A stretch of DNA of 64,000 bases from Oceanobacter kriegii DSM 6294 (GCF_000422845.1 NZ_AUGV01000004.1:124001-188000); one strand, 5' to 3'. Numbered from the stretch's first letter, positions 18,589 to 27,273 are shown. The notes: a model not told the origin generated them from the letters alone. Program-made: numbers and translations.

Positions 18589-18652
18589 CTGGCTCAGCTG
18601 CACTCTGGCTCAGCTGCATTCTGGTTCGGATGCACTTTGGTTCAGGTGTGCC
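18589..18652. repeat. 16-base tandem repeat over the 3' end of rnd
   Basis: Four units of CTGGCTCAGCTGCACT: units one and two differ at one base, units three and four are more diverged. The rnd stop codon (18610-18612) lies inside unit two. Sixteen is not a multiple of three, so each copy changes the reading frame and hence the possible C-terminus. Confidence 0.8.
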
Positions 18653-19764
18653 AGCAGCACATCGCCAATTTCGTTCTTGCGCCAACCGCTGAGCGTATCC
18701 GGCAGAAAATAGCGCCCCGTTTTCCAGCCCGAGCGAACCAGTGCCTCCAGCGGCTTCTTGCGCGCCAGAATTTCCGGGGGAATGTTAAGGGCTTCCGCGC
18801 GATTCACAACAATTTGTTTGATGTCTTTCAGCAGCTGACCAGCATCCGGCGACAGCGGCTTGTCGAGCACGGCGGGCCACAGGTCTTTTTCGTCTTCCAT
18901 GGCTTCGCGCATCACCGCCAGTACGGTGTTGCCATCGCGGCGAATCATTTCCGGCTTCAAACCCGAACGATTAAGCTGATCCTTGGCTTTCGGCTTATAG
19001 CGGGCAATGTTCCAGAGGCTGTTGTCGTCGATGATCTTGTTGCGTGGTACATCACGCTCACGGGCTTGCAGTTCACGCCATACCACCAGCTGCTGCAACA
19101 CATGTTGTTCCTGCGGACGCAGCTTCCAGGCCAGTTTTACCCGGCGGTAATAATTGCCCGGCACATCGGTTTCACTGGCTTCTTCTACCGTGCGGGCACA
19201 GTCTTCTGCCAGCCAGTCAGTGCGCTGCAACTGTTGCAACTGGCCGACCAGCATGGGCCAGATTTTACGCAAGTAATAGACGTCGGCTACGGCGTACTGC
19301 ACCTGCTCTTCCGTCAGTGGACGAGCCAGCCAGTTGGAGCGGGTTTCTTCCTTATCAAGCTCGATAGACAGCAAGGCAGCAATGATTTTCTGGAAGCCCA
19401 ACGAAGCGCCCAACCCCACCATCGCAGCCGCCAACTGGGAATCGGCCAAAGGACTTGGCACTGCCCCGGTTAATTGGCGACAGACTTCAAGGTCTTCCAG
19501 ACAGGCATGAAATACCTTGGTGACAGACTCAGCCTGCAACACGTCGGTAAAAGCGGACCAGTCGCTGATGCTCAGCGGGTCGATCAGGAAGCAGCCCTTG
19601 CTGCTGGCCACCTGTACCAGACCGGCCTTGGGATAAAAGGTGGTGGTGCGAACAAATTCGGTATCCAGCGCCAGAAACTCCTCGTGCAGCCAGTCCTTGC
19701 ACGCGGCGGCCAGCGTTTCGTTGCTGGTTAACCACACAGGTACCGGTACGTTTGGCTTACTCAA
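18610..19764 (-). CDS. rnd: Ribonuclease D
   Basis: A 384-residue 3'-5' exoribonuclease of the DEDDy type. Exo I is LALDTEF (D34, E36), Exo II KVFHACLEDLEV, Exo III a Tyr-x3-Asp in VQYAVADVYYL. An HRDC domain follows at about 215-295, and a second helical domain after that. RNase D trims tRNA and other small-RNA 3' ends. Start is TTG at 19764 with AGGAG six bases upstream, better than any internal ATG. The last residues and the stop lie inside a 16-base tandem repeat, so the exact C-terminus may be variable. Confidence 0.93.
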   Translation of the reverse strand: MSKPNVPVPVWLTSNETLAAACKDWLHEEFLALDTEFVRTTTFYPKAGLVQVASSKGCFLIDPLSISDWSAFTDVLQAESVTKVFHACLEDLEVCRQLTGAVPSPLADSQLAAAMVGLGASLGFQKIIAALLSIELDKEETRSNWLARPLTEEQVQYAVADVYYLRKIWPMLVGQLQQLQRTDWLAEDCARTVEEASETDVPGNYYRRVKLAWKLRPQEQHVLQQLVVWRELQARERDVPRNKIIDDNSLWNIARYKPKAKDQLNRSGLKPEMIRRDGNTVLAVMREAMEDEKDLWPAVLDKPLSPDAGQLLKDIKQIVVNRAEALNIPPEILARKKPLEALVRSGWKTGRYFLPDTLSGWRKNEIGDVLLAHLNQSASEPECS

Positions 19765-19858
19765 GGGATTCTCCTATTGGCAGTTTCGTGCGCCAGATTC
19801 ATTAATTTATAGAAGCGGCATGGCGATGCCTGAGTACCACGCTAGACACTCAGGGACA

Positions 19859-20428
19859 CTAGCGCGGCTGTAACACACCTTCAACGTGGTGTGCGGCAAA
19901 TACGATGCCTGCTTGTTCGGCCAGTGTTTCGAGGTAAAACGCCGTCGTCTGGGCCTCGACAGAGTCTTCCAGTACAACATCTATACGCGATGGCCGCTCT
20001 ACTTCACTGCCTAACCGCTGCTGCAGGCATTCCAGACCCAATTGTCGCGGGCCAATACCATCAACCGGTGACAACAACCCGTGCAACACAAACCAGTTGG
20101 TTGGCGCATCAGGCTCTGGCAAAAGATGGTTTTTCTCGCGCAGATCGGCGATTTGCTCAGGCAGTTGCACAATGCGCAAAGGCTGCCTGCCCTGCCATTG
20201 ACCATCACACACCGGGCATTCTGAATCTACGGTATAAGACCGGCAACAGCCACACAGACCAAGGTCGTTCTGTGCCGTTGTTAATGCTTGCATCAATTGT
20301 CGCGCCAGTTCAGGCGAATGCGTGAGCTTACGCGACAAACGGGCAGCGGCTTTGGGGCCGATGCCCGGCAGATCATCCAGGGCTCTGGTTAGCTGTTCCA
20401 GCGGCGCTGGAATGATCGCTTTCGGCAT
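19859..20428 (-). CDS. recR: Recombination protein RecR, divergent and C-terminally shortened
   Basis: A 189-residue RecR. The N-terminal HhH (LDDLPGIGPKAAARLSRKL) and the zinc finger (LCGCC...CPVC) are intact. The Toprim region is recognisable (VLHGLLSPVDGIGP) but diverged: the usual acidic residue in VVE is Gln (IVQ), and the NPTVEGEATAHY block reads EDSVEAQTTAFY. The protein stops at HHVEGVLQPR, where relatives continue with a GGELE block and about 20 more residues. No other frame downstream encodes that block, so this is not a simple frameshift. RecR works with RecF and RecO to load RecA at gaps. ATG overlaps the ybaB stop (ATGA), as expected for a coupled ybaB-recR pair. Confidence 0.88.
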   Translation of the reverse strand: MPKAIIPAPLEQLTRALDDLPGIGPKAAARLSRKLTHSPELARQLMQALTTAQNDLGLCGCCRSYTVDSECPVCDGQWQGRQPLRIVQLPEQIADLREKNHLLPEPDAPTNWFVLHGLLSPVDGIGPRQLGLECLQQRLGSEVERPSRIDVVLEDSVEAQTTAFYLETLAEQAGIVFAAHHVEGVLQPR

Positions 20429-20754
20429 CAGAATGGCATTTTGAAGCCAGGTGGCAGACCCATGCCCTGCGTCATTTTGGACATGTGTTCCTTGTTGGCT
20501 GCTTCGATCTTGCGAACCGCATCGTTTACAGCAGCGGCCAGCAGGTCTTCCAGCATGTCCTTGTCTTCTTCCATCAGGGAATCATCAATGGCAACGCTTT
20601 TGACGTCGTGACGACCTGTCATAACGACTTTAACCAGGCCCGCACCGGATTCGCCGGTGGTTTCTGCTTCTGCCAGTTCAGCCTGAGCCTTTTGCATTTG
20701 CTCCTGCATCTTCTGGGCCTGTTTCATCAGGTTGCCCATGCCACCTTTGATCAT
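20428..20754 (-). CDS. ybaB: YbaB/EbfC nucleoid-associated protein
   Basis: A 108-residue YbaB/EbfC protein: [26 protein letters not shown] is the first amphipathic helix, followed by a three-stranded sheet ([17 protein letters not shown]) and a long C-terminal helix, ending in [12 protein letters not shown]. It forms dimers that bind DNA and coat the nucleoid. ATG at 20754 has GAGGAG six bases upstream; seven codons of open frame before it are not supported. It lies between dnaX and recR in the conserved order and overlaps recR by four bases. Confidence 0.95.
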   Translation of the reverse strand: MIKGGMGNLMKQAQKMQEQMQKAQAELAEAETTGESGAGLVKVVMTGRHDVKSVAIDDSLMEEDKDMLEDLLAAAVNDAVRKIEAANKEHMSKMTQGMGLPPGFKMPF

Positions 20755-20880
20755 GTTTGACTCCTCTACCGGCATCTCGCCAGTGTGTATTCAATGGTCT
20801 TCCGACATCGTGCATAGCTTACGACCGACATCGGTGTTGTAAGTTTTCGGCTCGATCACAATGGCCGAAAACGTTTGATT

Positions 20881-23175
20881 CTATTCCGTAAGCGGCTGAA
20901 TGCTGTCTGGCACCACCATCGCGTTGAAGGTACTCAGTATATTGCGAACCTTGTCGTCCGTCTCAATCGCTTGCTGGGCAATAAAAGCAGCTTCAGCGGC
21001 CAGCCGCTGACGACGCTGATCCGGCGTTTCACCACGCGGGGTATTCAACGCCATCACCAAACGGGCGTTAGGCAGCAAACTCTCAACCGCTTGCTGGATG
21101 CGCTGCTGCTGGTTGGCGTTAAACAGTGCGCCCTGCTGCGGGTCGACATCAAAAATGTATTCGTTACCACGCACTTCCACCAGCGCGCTGTTTTTGGCAA
21201 TCGCCATGGGCAAACCGGCCAATGGCAAATGCGGCAGCCACATCCACCAGGTATGCGGGGCCAGCTCTGGCAAATCTTCCTTGCTGACTTCGGCCGGTGG
21301 TGGCTGTTCTGGTTCCGGCGCCGCTACAGGAGCCAGCGAGTCTTCCGCTGACGCATTCAACAGCTGACTGAGATGACCGGCCATGGCTGCACCCATCGGC
21401 GCAGGAACGGCATCGTCTTCATCGTCGTCGTATTCTTCATAGGCAGGTGGCTGACTGGACGAGCCGGAACTCCACGGCTCGTCGTCGACCGGAATGTCCT
21501 CTTCTGCCCAAGGTACAGCCGGTGCTTCAGGGGCAGCATCTTGCACAGCTGCAGGCTGAGCAACCGGCTCCTCTTGCTGTGCTGGCATATGAGTACCGGA
21601 AGGGCTTGCTACGCTCTGACCAGTATGCGCTTCAGGTGTGGGCGCAAGCTCTACTGCTGGAGCAGCGGCGACATAAGGCTTTTCCTGCGGCGGATTGACC
21701 GGATGATGATCCTGAGGCTCGACCGCTTCAGGCACAGAAGCCACAGGTTTATTGGAAACAACAGAGGCTGCTGTCTGTACTGTTGGCTGGGCTGGCGCTG
21801 GAGCTTCTGGGGCGGCTGGTTCTGAAGCAGCATTTTCCCCGGAAATATGAGACTGCGCTGAGCCTGGCTGATCTGCGGTTGGCAGGTGTGGTTCAGAAGC
21901 TGCTGCAACGGACGCTTCAGCAACAGAAGAGTCGGCAGCAGAAGTTTCAGGCAAAGAAGATGAAGGTTCAGGCTCAGCCGTTAACTTTTTTTTTTCGGCC
22001 GCCGGATCATCGGCAGCAAATGCAGCAACGGAAGGATTGGTCAGCGCGGTCGCAAGATCCAAATCGGCCAACGCTTGTGGCAGCTGCTCCGGCATTGGAC
22101 GGAACGCCAACATGCGCAGCACCAGCATTTCAAAGCCCTGACGTGGATCTGTCGCCATCGCCAGGTCCTTGCGACCGGAAAGCGCAATTTGATAATACAG
22201 CTGCAAGTCTTCGCCGTTCATGGCTACCGCCAGCGCCAGAATGGCCTCGCGGTCACCTTCGGCGTTATCAATAGCATCCGGCACCACTTGCGCCAGTGCG
22301 GCACGATGCCAGATACCCAACAAACCCTGAACCACTTCATCAAAGTCCGGGCCGTGTTCGGCCATCTCAGCCACTTCAGCCAGCACTTCGGGCGCACTGC
22401 CGCGCGCCATGACCTCGGCCAGTTTGAACAGTCGACCGCGGTCCATGGTGCCCAGCATGCTGGTTACCTGGTGCTCATAGACATTGCCTTCGCCGAACGC
22501 AATCGCCTGGTCGGTCAAACTGAGGGCATCACGCATACTGCCCTGTGCCGCACGGCCCAATTGCCACAACGCTGGCATTTCGTACTGAACGCTTTCAGCG
22601 TCCAGAACGGTTTCCAGGTAGCCAACAATGCTCTCCGGCGTCATGTTCTTGAGGCTGAACTGCAAACAACGAGACAGCACGGTGACCGGCAGCTTTTGCG
22701 GATCGGTGGTTGCCAGCAGGAATTTGACGTGCTCTGGCGGCTCTTCCAGCGTTTTCAACAGGGCGTTGAAGCTGTGGGTAGAGAGCATGTGCACTTCGTC
22801 GATCAGGTAAACCTTGTAGCGGCCTCGCGTCGGCGCGTACTGTACGTTGTCGAGCAGTTCGCGGGTGTCCTCAACCTTGGTGCGGGAGGCAGCATCCACT
22901 TCGATCAGATCAACAAAACGGCCTTCGGCAATCTCACGACAGGCAGAACATTCGCCACACGGACGAGAGCTGACGCCTTGTTCGCAGTTAAGGCACTTGG
23001 CAAGAATTCGGGCAATGGTGGTTTTACCGACCCCACGGGTACCGGTAAACAGATAGGCATGGTGCAGACGTTGCTCGTCAAGGGCGTTGATCAACGCTCT
23101 CAGGACGTGCTCCTGGCCAACCATTTCGTGGAAGAACTTTGGCCGCCATTTACGTGCAAGTACCTGATAACTCAT
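20881..23175 (-). CDS. dnaX: DNA polymerase III tau (and probable gamma) subunit
   Basis: A 764-residue clamp-loader protein. AAA+ domain: Walker A GTRGVGKT at 45-52, four zinc Cys (C64, C73, C76, C79), LIDEVHML Walker B, and an SRC sensor in VLSRCLQF. Domain III ends near residue 370. Then a Glu/Ala/Pro-rich linker (about 390-600) and a C-terminal domain V (about 610-764) that binds the polymerase alpha subunit. At residues 395-397 three Lys codons are written as an A10 run followed by G; a -1 slip there would give Val-Asn-Gly-stop, a 400-residue gamma-like product. No clear Shine-Dalgarno precedes the ATG at 23175. The SRP RNA gene lies 76 bases upstream on the same strand. Confidence 0.94.
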   Translation of the reverse strand: MSYQVLARKWRPKFFHEMVGQEHVLRALINALDEQRLHHAYLFTGTRGVGKTTIARILAKCLNCEQGVSSRPCGECSACREIAEGRFVDLIEVDAASRTKVEDTRELLDNVQYAPTRGRYKVYLIDEVHMLSTHSFNALLKTLEEPPEHVKFLLATTDPQKLPVTVLSRCLQFSLKNMTPESIVGYLETVLDAESVQYEMPALWQLGRAAQGSMRDALSLTDQAIAFGEGNVYEHQVTSMLGTMDRGRLFKLAEVMARGSAPEVLAEVAEMAEHGPDFDEVVQGLLGIWHRAALAQVVPDAIDNAEGDREAILALAVAMNGEDLQLYYQIALSGRKDLAMATDPRQGFEMLVLRMLAFRPMPEQLPQALADLDLATALTNPSVAAFAADDPAAEKKKLTAEPEPSSSLPETSAADSSVAEASVAAASEPHLPTADQPGSAQSHISGENAASEPAAPEAPAPAQPTVQTAASVVSNKPVASVPEAVEPQDHHPVNPPQEKPYVAAAPAVELAPTPEAHTGQSVASPSGTHMPAQQEEPVAQPAAVQDAAPEAPAVPWAEEDIPVDDEPWSSGSSSQPPAYEEYDDDEDDAVPAPMGAAMAGHLSQLLNASAEDSLAPVAAPEPEQPPPAEVSKEDLPELAPHTWWMWLPHLPLAGLPMAIAKNSALVEVRGNEYIFDVDPQQGALFNANQQQRIQQAVESLLPNARLVMALNTPRGETPDQRRQRLAAEAAFIAQQAIETDDKVRNILSTFNAMVVPDSIQPLTE
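21985..21996 (-). promoter_or_regulatory. A10 slippery sequence in dnaX (probable tau/gamma frameshift site)
   Basis: On the coding strand G, ten A, then G read as GAA AAA AAA AAG in the tau frame. A shift of -1 gives GTT AAC GGC TGA, ending translation after three codons. The position, at the end of domain III, matches where gamma ends in other bacteria. Either ribosomal slippage (as in E. coli) or RNA-polymerase slippage (as in Thermus) could produce it. Confidence 0.75.
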
Positions 23176-23251
23176 GAAAACGCTGACTCAGCTAAACTTC
23201 GATTGGCGAATGATAGCGACTTACGAGGGGGATGTCAGGGGAAGTTGGAGA

Positions 23252-23360
23252 TGACCCCCATCAGCCACACCCCGGCACACGAGTCGACTACTACCGTTGC
23301 TCCCTTCCGGGCCTGGCGGGGTTCGCAGTTTATCGTTGCGAGGGGACCAACAGGGGCCAC
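23252..23360 (-). ncRNA. ffs: Signal recognition particle 4.5S RNA
   Basis: The minus strand carries the conserved SRP RNA domain IV: CAGGCCCGGAAGGGAGCA, with the GGAA tetraloop and the asymmetric internal loop, flanked by the complementary arms GTTGGTCCCCTCGCAACG and GTGTGCCGGGGTGTGGCTGAT. The terminal arms TGGCCCCTGTTGG and GCTGATGGGGGTCA pair. It is a short (about 100 nt) bacterial form; exact ends are estimated from pairing. The RNA binds Ffh for co-translational membrane targeting. Position just upstream of dnaX is the usual one in Pseudomonas relatives. Confidence 0.9.
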
Positions 23361-23391
23361 CATAACGCCCGACTTACGTCAGGAAGCGCGC

Positions 23392-23420
23392 ATACTAATG
23401 ACAACTTCTTTGAAAATCAA
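23392..23420 (-). promoter_or_regulatory. Sigma-70 promoter for the SRP RNA gene
   Basis: On the minus strand TTGATT (23415-23420) and TAGTAT (23392-23397) are 17 bases apart. Transcription would begin about 25 bases before the predicted mature 5' end, leaving a short leader to be trimmed. Confidence 0.6.
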
Positions 23421-23474
23421 GGGGTTATTCAAACAAGTCGCTCCGCGCAGTTTTTCGGGGCTACATTTTGGGAA

Positions 23475-23744
23475 CTACAAATGCAGCCACTGCTTCAGTG
23501 CCAACGATATGACGTCCGCACGGGTCAGCTTCAATTCACTGGCAGCGGTGTCGAGGGCATCGATGATATCCCCTTCAATCTTGACCTCAAGACGCTGCAA
23601 GCCACGCTCCTTGTCACGCATCCGTTGGTGACGCTTGTTAAAGCGACTCTGGGAACGGCGATCATAAGGGCTGCTTTTGGGACGACCACGTCTCGGAGTC
23701 GAGAACATATCGATCGTCGTGCGATCTTCAGGCTGAACTGACAT
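23475..23744 (-). CDS. ybfE: YbfE family ribbon-helix-helix-like protein
   Basis: An 89-residue basic protein matching E. coli YbfE: DRTTIDMF near the start, GRPKSSPYDRRSQSRFNKRHQRMRDKE (a very basic middle) and a C-terminal EVKIEGDIIDALDTAASELKLTRADVISLAL, which looks like a ribbon-helix-helix or CopG-type DNA-binding fold. E. coli ybfE is LexA-regulated; I looked for a LexA box (CTG-N10-CAG) between this gene and the next and found none. A TTGCAA/CATAAT promoter lies upstream. ATG at 23744; the upstream ribosome site is weak. Confidence 0.82.
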   Translation of the reverse strand: MSVQPEDRTTIDMFSTPRRGRPKSSPYDRRSQSRFNKRHQRMRDKERGLQRLEVKIEGDIIDALDTAASELKLTRADVISLALKQWLHL

Positions 23745-23773
23745 GGGTGCTACCGACGGAAAAAACGGCCGGC

Positions 23774-23801
23774 ATTATGCCGTCCGAGGCTCGAATTGCA
23801 A
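23774..23801 (-). promoter_or_regulatory. Sigma-70 promoter for ybfE
   Basis: TTGCAA (23796-23801) and CATAAT (23774-23779) with a 16-base spacer on the minus strand. The -10 sits inside a short inverted repeat, CGGCAT-n-ATGCCG, which could be a regulator site. Confidence 0.5.
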
Positions 23802-23940
23802 TGCTGTGTTGCATTCTTCTTGCCAGCCAGCGCCCGCAAATAAGGCAGCGTGACCGTCAAAGATGCGGTGAATTACTTGCCAAGTAAATCAACTCCCAAT
23901 AGTGTGGAATCTTCTAACAGCCGCAATATAGACGGATAAC

Positions 23941-26430
23941 ATGTCAGCCAACGTATCGACACTTATTCCTGCTGAACATCTGACCCAACGCGTCAATAAG
24001 GACATCATCAATTTCGACACCACCTCAGAACTCGACAGCTTTCACGGCGTTCTGGGTCAGGAACGAGCAGTAAATGCCATTCAATTCGGCGTTGCCATGC
24101 AGCGTCCGGGTTACAACATCTTTGTAATGGGAGACACCGGCACAGGCCGCTCTTCCTACGTTCGCGACTACCTGAAAAGCGAAGCCAAACGCCAGGAAAC
24201 ACCCACCGTCTGGTGTTACGTAAACAACTTCAAAAACCCCCGTGAGCCGGGTGTGATTGAACTGCAACCGGCAGAAGCCAGCCAACTGAAAGAAGACATT
24301 CGCCAGCTGATCGACCAGCTGTTGGCGACCTTTCCGGCGGCTTTCGAACACCCGTCCTACCAGCAAAAAAAATCTGCCATTGATTACCAATTCAATCGCA
24401 AGTACGACAAGGCGATTGAACAGGTTGAGAAGGAAGCGCACAAACAAGGAGTCGCCGTATACCGCGATGCCTCCACCATCAGCTTCACCCCACTGCGCGA
24501 AGGCAAGGCGCTGGACGAATCCGACTTTGCCCAGTTGCCAGAAGAAGAGCGCGAGCACTTCCATGAAACCATCGCCCAGCTGGAGCAAATGCTGGGCGAC
24601 CATTTGGCCGAGCTACCGCAATGGAAACGGGAAAGCAGCGACCAGCAACGGGAGCTGAACCAGCAAACCATCAAGGAAGCGATTGAGCCGCTGCTGACGC
24701 CTCTGCGCGACCGTTTTGGCCATCACGACCGGGTTTCCAGCCATCTGGACGAAATGGAAGAACACCTGCCCCGCCTGGTGCTGGAAGAACTGATCGACGA
24801 CCGCCTGATGGAATTGCGCGAAGAATACGTCAAGCGCAACCGTCTGGAAGAGTCGCTGCTGCCGAACGTGGTCACCCACCACTCCACCGACAGCGGTGCA
24901 CCCGTGGTGTACGAAGCACACCCGAGTTACGGCAACCTGTTTGGTCGCATTGAATACACCAGTGACCAGGGTGCTCTGGTCACCAGCTATCAGCGTATTT
25001 GCCAAGGCGCATTGCATCAGTCCAACGGCGGTTACCTGATTCTGGACGCCGAAAAAGTCCTGCAAGAGCCTTTTGTTTGGGACGCGCTGAAGCGCGCCAT
25101 TCAGTCCCGCCAGCTGAAAATGGACTCGCCTTATTCAGAGATGGGCATTTTCAACACTACCAGCCTGCTGCCAGCGACCATTCCGCTGTCCGTGAAGCTG
25201 GTATTGGTTGGCTCCCGTCAGGTGTACTACCTGCTGCAGCAATACGACGAAGACTTTAATCGTCTGTTCCGAACCGTGGTCGACTTCGACAACGATCTGC
25301 CACTAACGGATGAGTCGTTGCACGCTTACGCCCGACTACTGAAAAGCCGCGCCGACGAACAAGGCTACGCGCCTCTGAGTCGCGATGCCGTTGCGCGCAT
25401 GGTGCAATTCAGCGCCCGCCTGGCCGAGCAGCAGGATTGTCTAAGCGCTCACATTGGCGAACAGTTCGACCTGTTGTCTGAAGCCGATTTCATTCGCCAA
25501 ATGGCGGCGGACAAAACCATTGAGCCACACCATATCGAACGTGCACTGACTGCCAAACTGGAGCGTACCGGCCGGGTTTACGACAAGCTGTTCGAGCAAA
25601 TGATGGATGGCACCGTATTGCTGGAAACGTCAGGCACCGCTGTCGGCAAGATGAACGGCTTGACCGTGATGTCACTGGGCGATAGCAGCTTCGGTTCTCC
25701 TGCGCGTATTACCGCTACCGTGTATCCGGGCTCACGCGGCATTGTCGATATTGAACGCGAAGTGAGCCTGGGCCAGGCAATTCACTCCAAGGGCGTGATG
25801 ATCCTGACCGGCTTCCTCGGCAACCGCTATGCGCAGCAATTCCCACTGGCCATTTCGGCCCATCTGGCGATGGAGCAATCCTACGGCTACATCGACGGCG
25901 ACAGCGCCTCACTGGCTGAGTTGGTGTGCCTGATTTCTGCCCTGATCAATTCACCCATCGACCAGAGCTTTGCCATGACAGGTTCAATGAACCAGCATGG
26001 TGAAGTGCAGGCCATTGGTGGCGTGAACGAGAAGATCGAAGGCTTCTTCCGCCTCTGTAAAGCTCGCGGCCTGACCGGCAAACAAGGCGTGATTGTGCCG
26101 GAATCCAACCGTCGCAACCTGATCCTGCACGATGACGTGGTCGAAGCCGTCGCCGCCGGGCAATTCCAGATTCATTGCATCAAGCATGTGGATGAAGCGC
26201 TGGAGCTGCTGATGCAGCGTGAGGCGGGCGTTATGGACGACAACGGCGAATTCCCGGATGGCACCATCAATGGCGACATCATTGACCGCCTGAGAGCCAT
26301 CTCCCACATTGCCGAAGACGAAGGTCAACCTGAAGACAGCAAGAAGAAGTCTTCTGGTAAGAAGTCGTCCAAAAACAAGAAGGAAGACAAGGCATCTGCT
26401 GCTGGCAAGCAAGCCAAGCGCAAGAAATAA
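23941..26430 (+). CDS. Lon-like ATP-dependent protease
   Basis: An 829-residue protein with an N-terminal AAA-type ATPase region and a C-terminal Lon protease domain. The P-loop is MGDTGTGRSS (about 63-72), with Arg in place of the usual Lys, as in other Lon-like family members of this group. The protease dyad is intact: Ser655 in DGDSAS and Lys698 in GGVNEKIEGF, 43 residues apart, the same spacing as Ser679/Lys722 of E. coli Lon. The middle (about 175-290) is highly charged and probably helical; the last 35 residues are Lys/Ser-rich. No membrane segments, so it is a soluble LonB-like/YcbZ-like enzyme, not archaeal membrane LonB. ATG at 23941 has only a weak upstream site. A strong terminator follows. 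Confidence 0.9.
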   Translation: MSANVSTLIPAEHLTQRVNKDIINFDTTSELDSFHGVLGQERAVNAIQFGVAMQRPGYNIFVMGDTGTGRSSYVRDYLKSEAKRQETPTVWCYVNNFKNPREPGVIELQPAEASQLKEDIRQLIDQLLATFPAAFEHPSYQQKKSAIDYQFNRKYDKAIEQVEKEAHKQGVAVYRDASTISFTPLREGKALDESDFAQLPEEEREHFHETIAQLEQMLGDHLAELPQWKRESSDQQRELNQQTIKEAIEPLLTPLRDRFGHHDRVSSHLDEMEEHLPRLVLEELIDDRLMELREEYVKRNRLEESLLPNVVTHHSTDSGAPVVYEAHPSYGNLFGRIEYTSDQGALVTSYQRICQGALHQSNGGYLILDAEKVLQEPFVWDALKRAIQSRQLKMDSPYSEMGIFNTTSLLPATIPLSVKLVLVGSRQVYYLLQQYDEDFNRLFRTVVDFDNDLPLTDESLHAYARLLKSRADEQGYAPLSRDAVARMVQFSARLAEQQDCLSAHIGEQFDLLSEADFIRQMAADKTIEPHHIERALTAKLERTGRVYDKLFEQMMDGTVLLETSGTAVGKMNGLTVMSLGDSSFGSPARITATVYPGSRGIVDIEREVSLGQAIHSKGVMILTGFLGNRYAQQFPLAISAHLAMEQSYGYIDGDSASLAELVCLISALINSPIDQSFAMTGSMNQHGEVQAIGGVNEKIEGFFRLCKARGLTGKQGVIVPESNRRNLILHDDVVEAVAAGQFQIHCIKHVDEALELLMQREAGVMDDNGEFPDGTINGDIIDRLRAISHIAEDEGQPEDSKKKSSGKKSSKNKKEDKASAAGKQAKRKK

Positions 26431-26546
26431 ATCCACTCAGGCGCTTCACAAGCGCCTTACCAAAGCAGGCGGGTCATGCAGCAGCATGCCCGTCGGCCAG
26501 TAGTGTGATTCAGCAAAACAAAGCATTCTGAGCGAAAACGCAAAAA

Positions 26547-26579
26547 CCAAAAAAGCCGCTGAGTCAGCGGCTTTTTTGG
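26547..26579. terminator. Bidirectional terminator between the Lon-like gene and the DMP19-like gene
   Basis: A near-perfect inverted repeat, AAAAAAGCCGCTG/CAGCGGCTTTTTT, with a three-base loop, between two convergent genes. A run and T run on opposite arms make it active in both directions. Confidence 0.88.
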
Positions 26580-26600
26580 GTATATCCGGTACCCGATCAA

Positions 26601-27065
26601 TCAGTAAAAATCTTTCAGGTTTTTGGAAACAAACTGCAAGGTTTGAGCAACCAGACCGTCACTGACGTCATAGAAACGATCATCCAGCGCCGACACTTCA
26701 TCTGCATGCTCGCTTTCAATCTGATCAAACTGATCAACGCGCTCATCTTCGTCCGTTGGCACTGTCGCGTCCGGGAACATCGCTACCAGCTTTTCCAGCA
26801 AGGCATGAGTATCCCGCGCCTTAATGCGCTCCAACGACTCCAACGTGTCGTGAGCCAAAGCACCGACATCGTGGTGGAAGAATTGGGAGAACCCGCCGTT
26901 TTCCATTTCCCGTAATAAACCATCGATACAGAAAACGGTTTTCTCGGCGTCGCTCAGGGCACTGTAACCCTGCTCGGCTTCCTTGTCGTATATCACATCT
27001 GTTATTTGCAGAAATGAATCAGTTTCATCAGCAACTTCAAGCGCTGCCTGAATCTCCACGTTCAT
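26601..27065 (-). CDS. DMP19/DUF4375 family protein
   Basis: A 154-residue strongly acidic protein. Residues about 38-110 match the DMP19/DUF4375 pattern: LSDAEKTVFCIDGLLREMENGGFSQFFHHDVG, ALAHDTLESLERIKA and LLEKLVAMFPDA. The rest, especially VPTDEDERVDQFDQIESEHADE, is Asp/Glu-rich. Neisseria DMP19 is a dimeric DNA mimic that ties up a repressor, and the acidity here would allow that, but many family members have unknown roles. ATG at 27065 with weak upstream site. Stands alone; the 208 bases before it are A/T-rich, suggesting its own promoter. Confidence 0.82.
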   Translation of the reverse strand: MNVEIQAALEVADETDSFLQITDVIYDKEAEQGYSALSDAEKTVFCIDGLLREMENGGFSQFFHHDVGALAHDTLESLERIKARDTHALLEKLVAMFPDATVPTDEDERVDQFDQIESEHADEVSALDDRFYDVSDGLVAQTLQFVSKNLKDFY

Positions 27066-27273
27066 AGGTCTAACTCAACACTCTCGCTTTATTATTTGAT
27101 CCAATAACAGCCAAGATAGCTTAAGGGTTTCCTTTTGACAAAGGTTTTAAAGCCCTTTTTTACCCCGACCAAGCCCTTTAGTGCGCTTATTAACAAATAC
27201 TAACAATACGATAGTTTTCGGGTCACATTGAAGCATTAAAGACCCTGCCAGCAACGCCGATCACAACGATGCT

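Noticed and set aside
22075-23631. A 518-codon plus-strand frame across dnaX and the SRP RNA gene
   Set aside because: It runs opposite the AAA+ domain of dnaX and through the SRP RNA; no protein motif is visible.
23745-23940. Possible LexA box upstream of ybfE
   Set aside because: E. coli ybfE is LexA-regulated, but no CTG-N10-CAG is present in the region.
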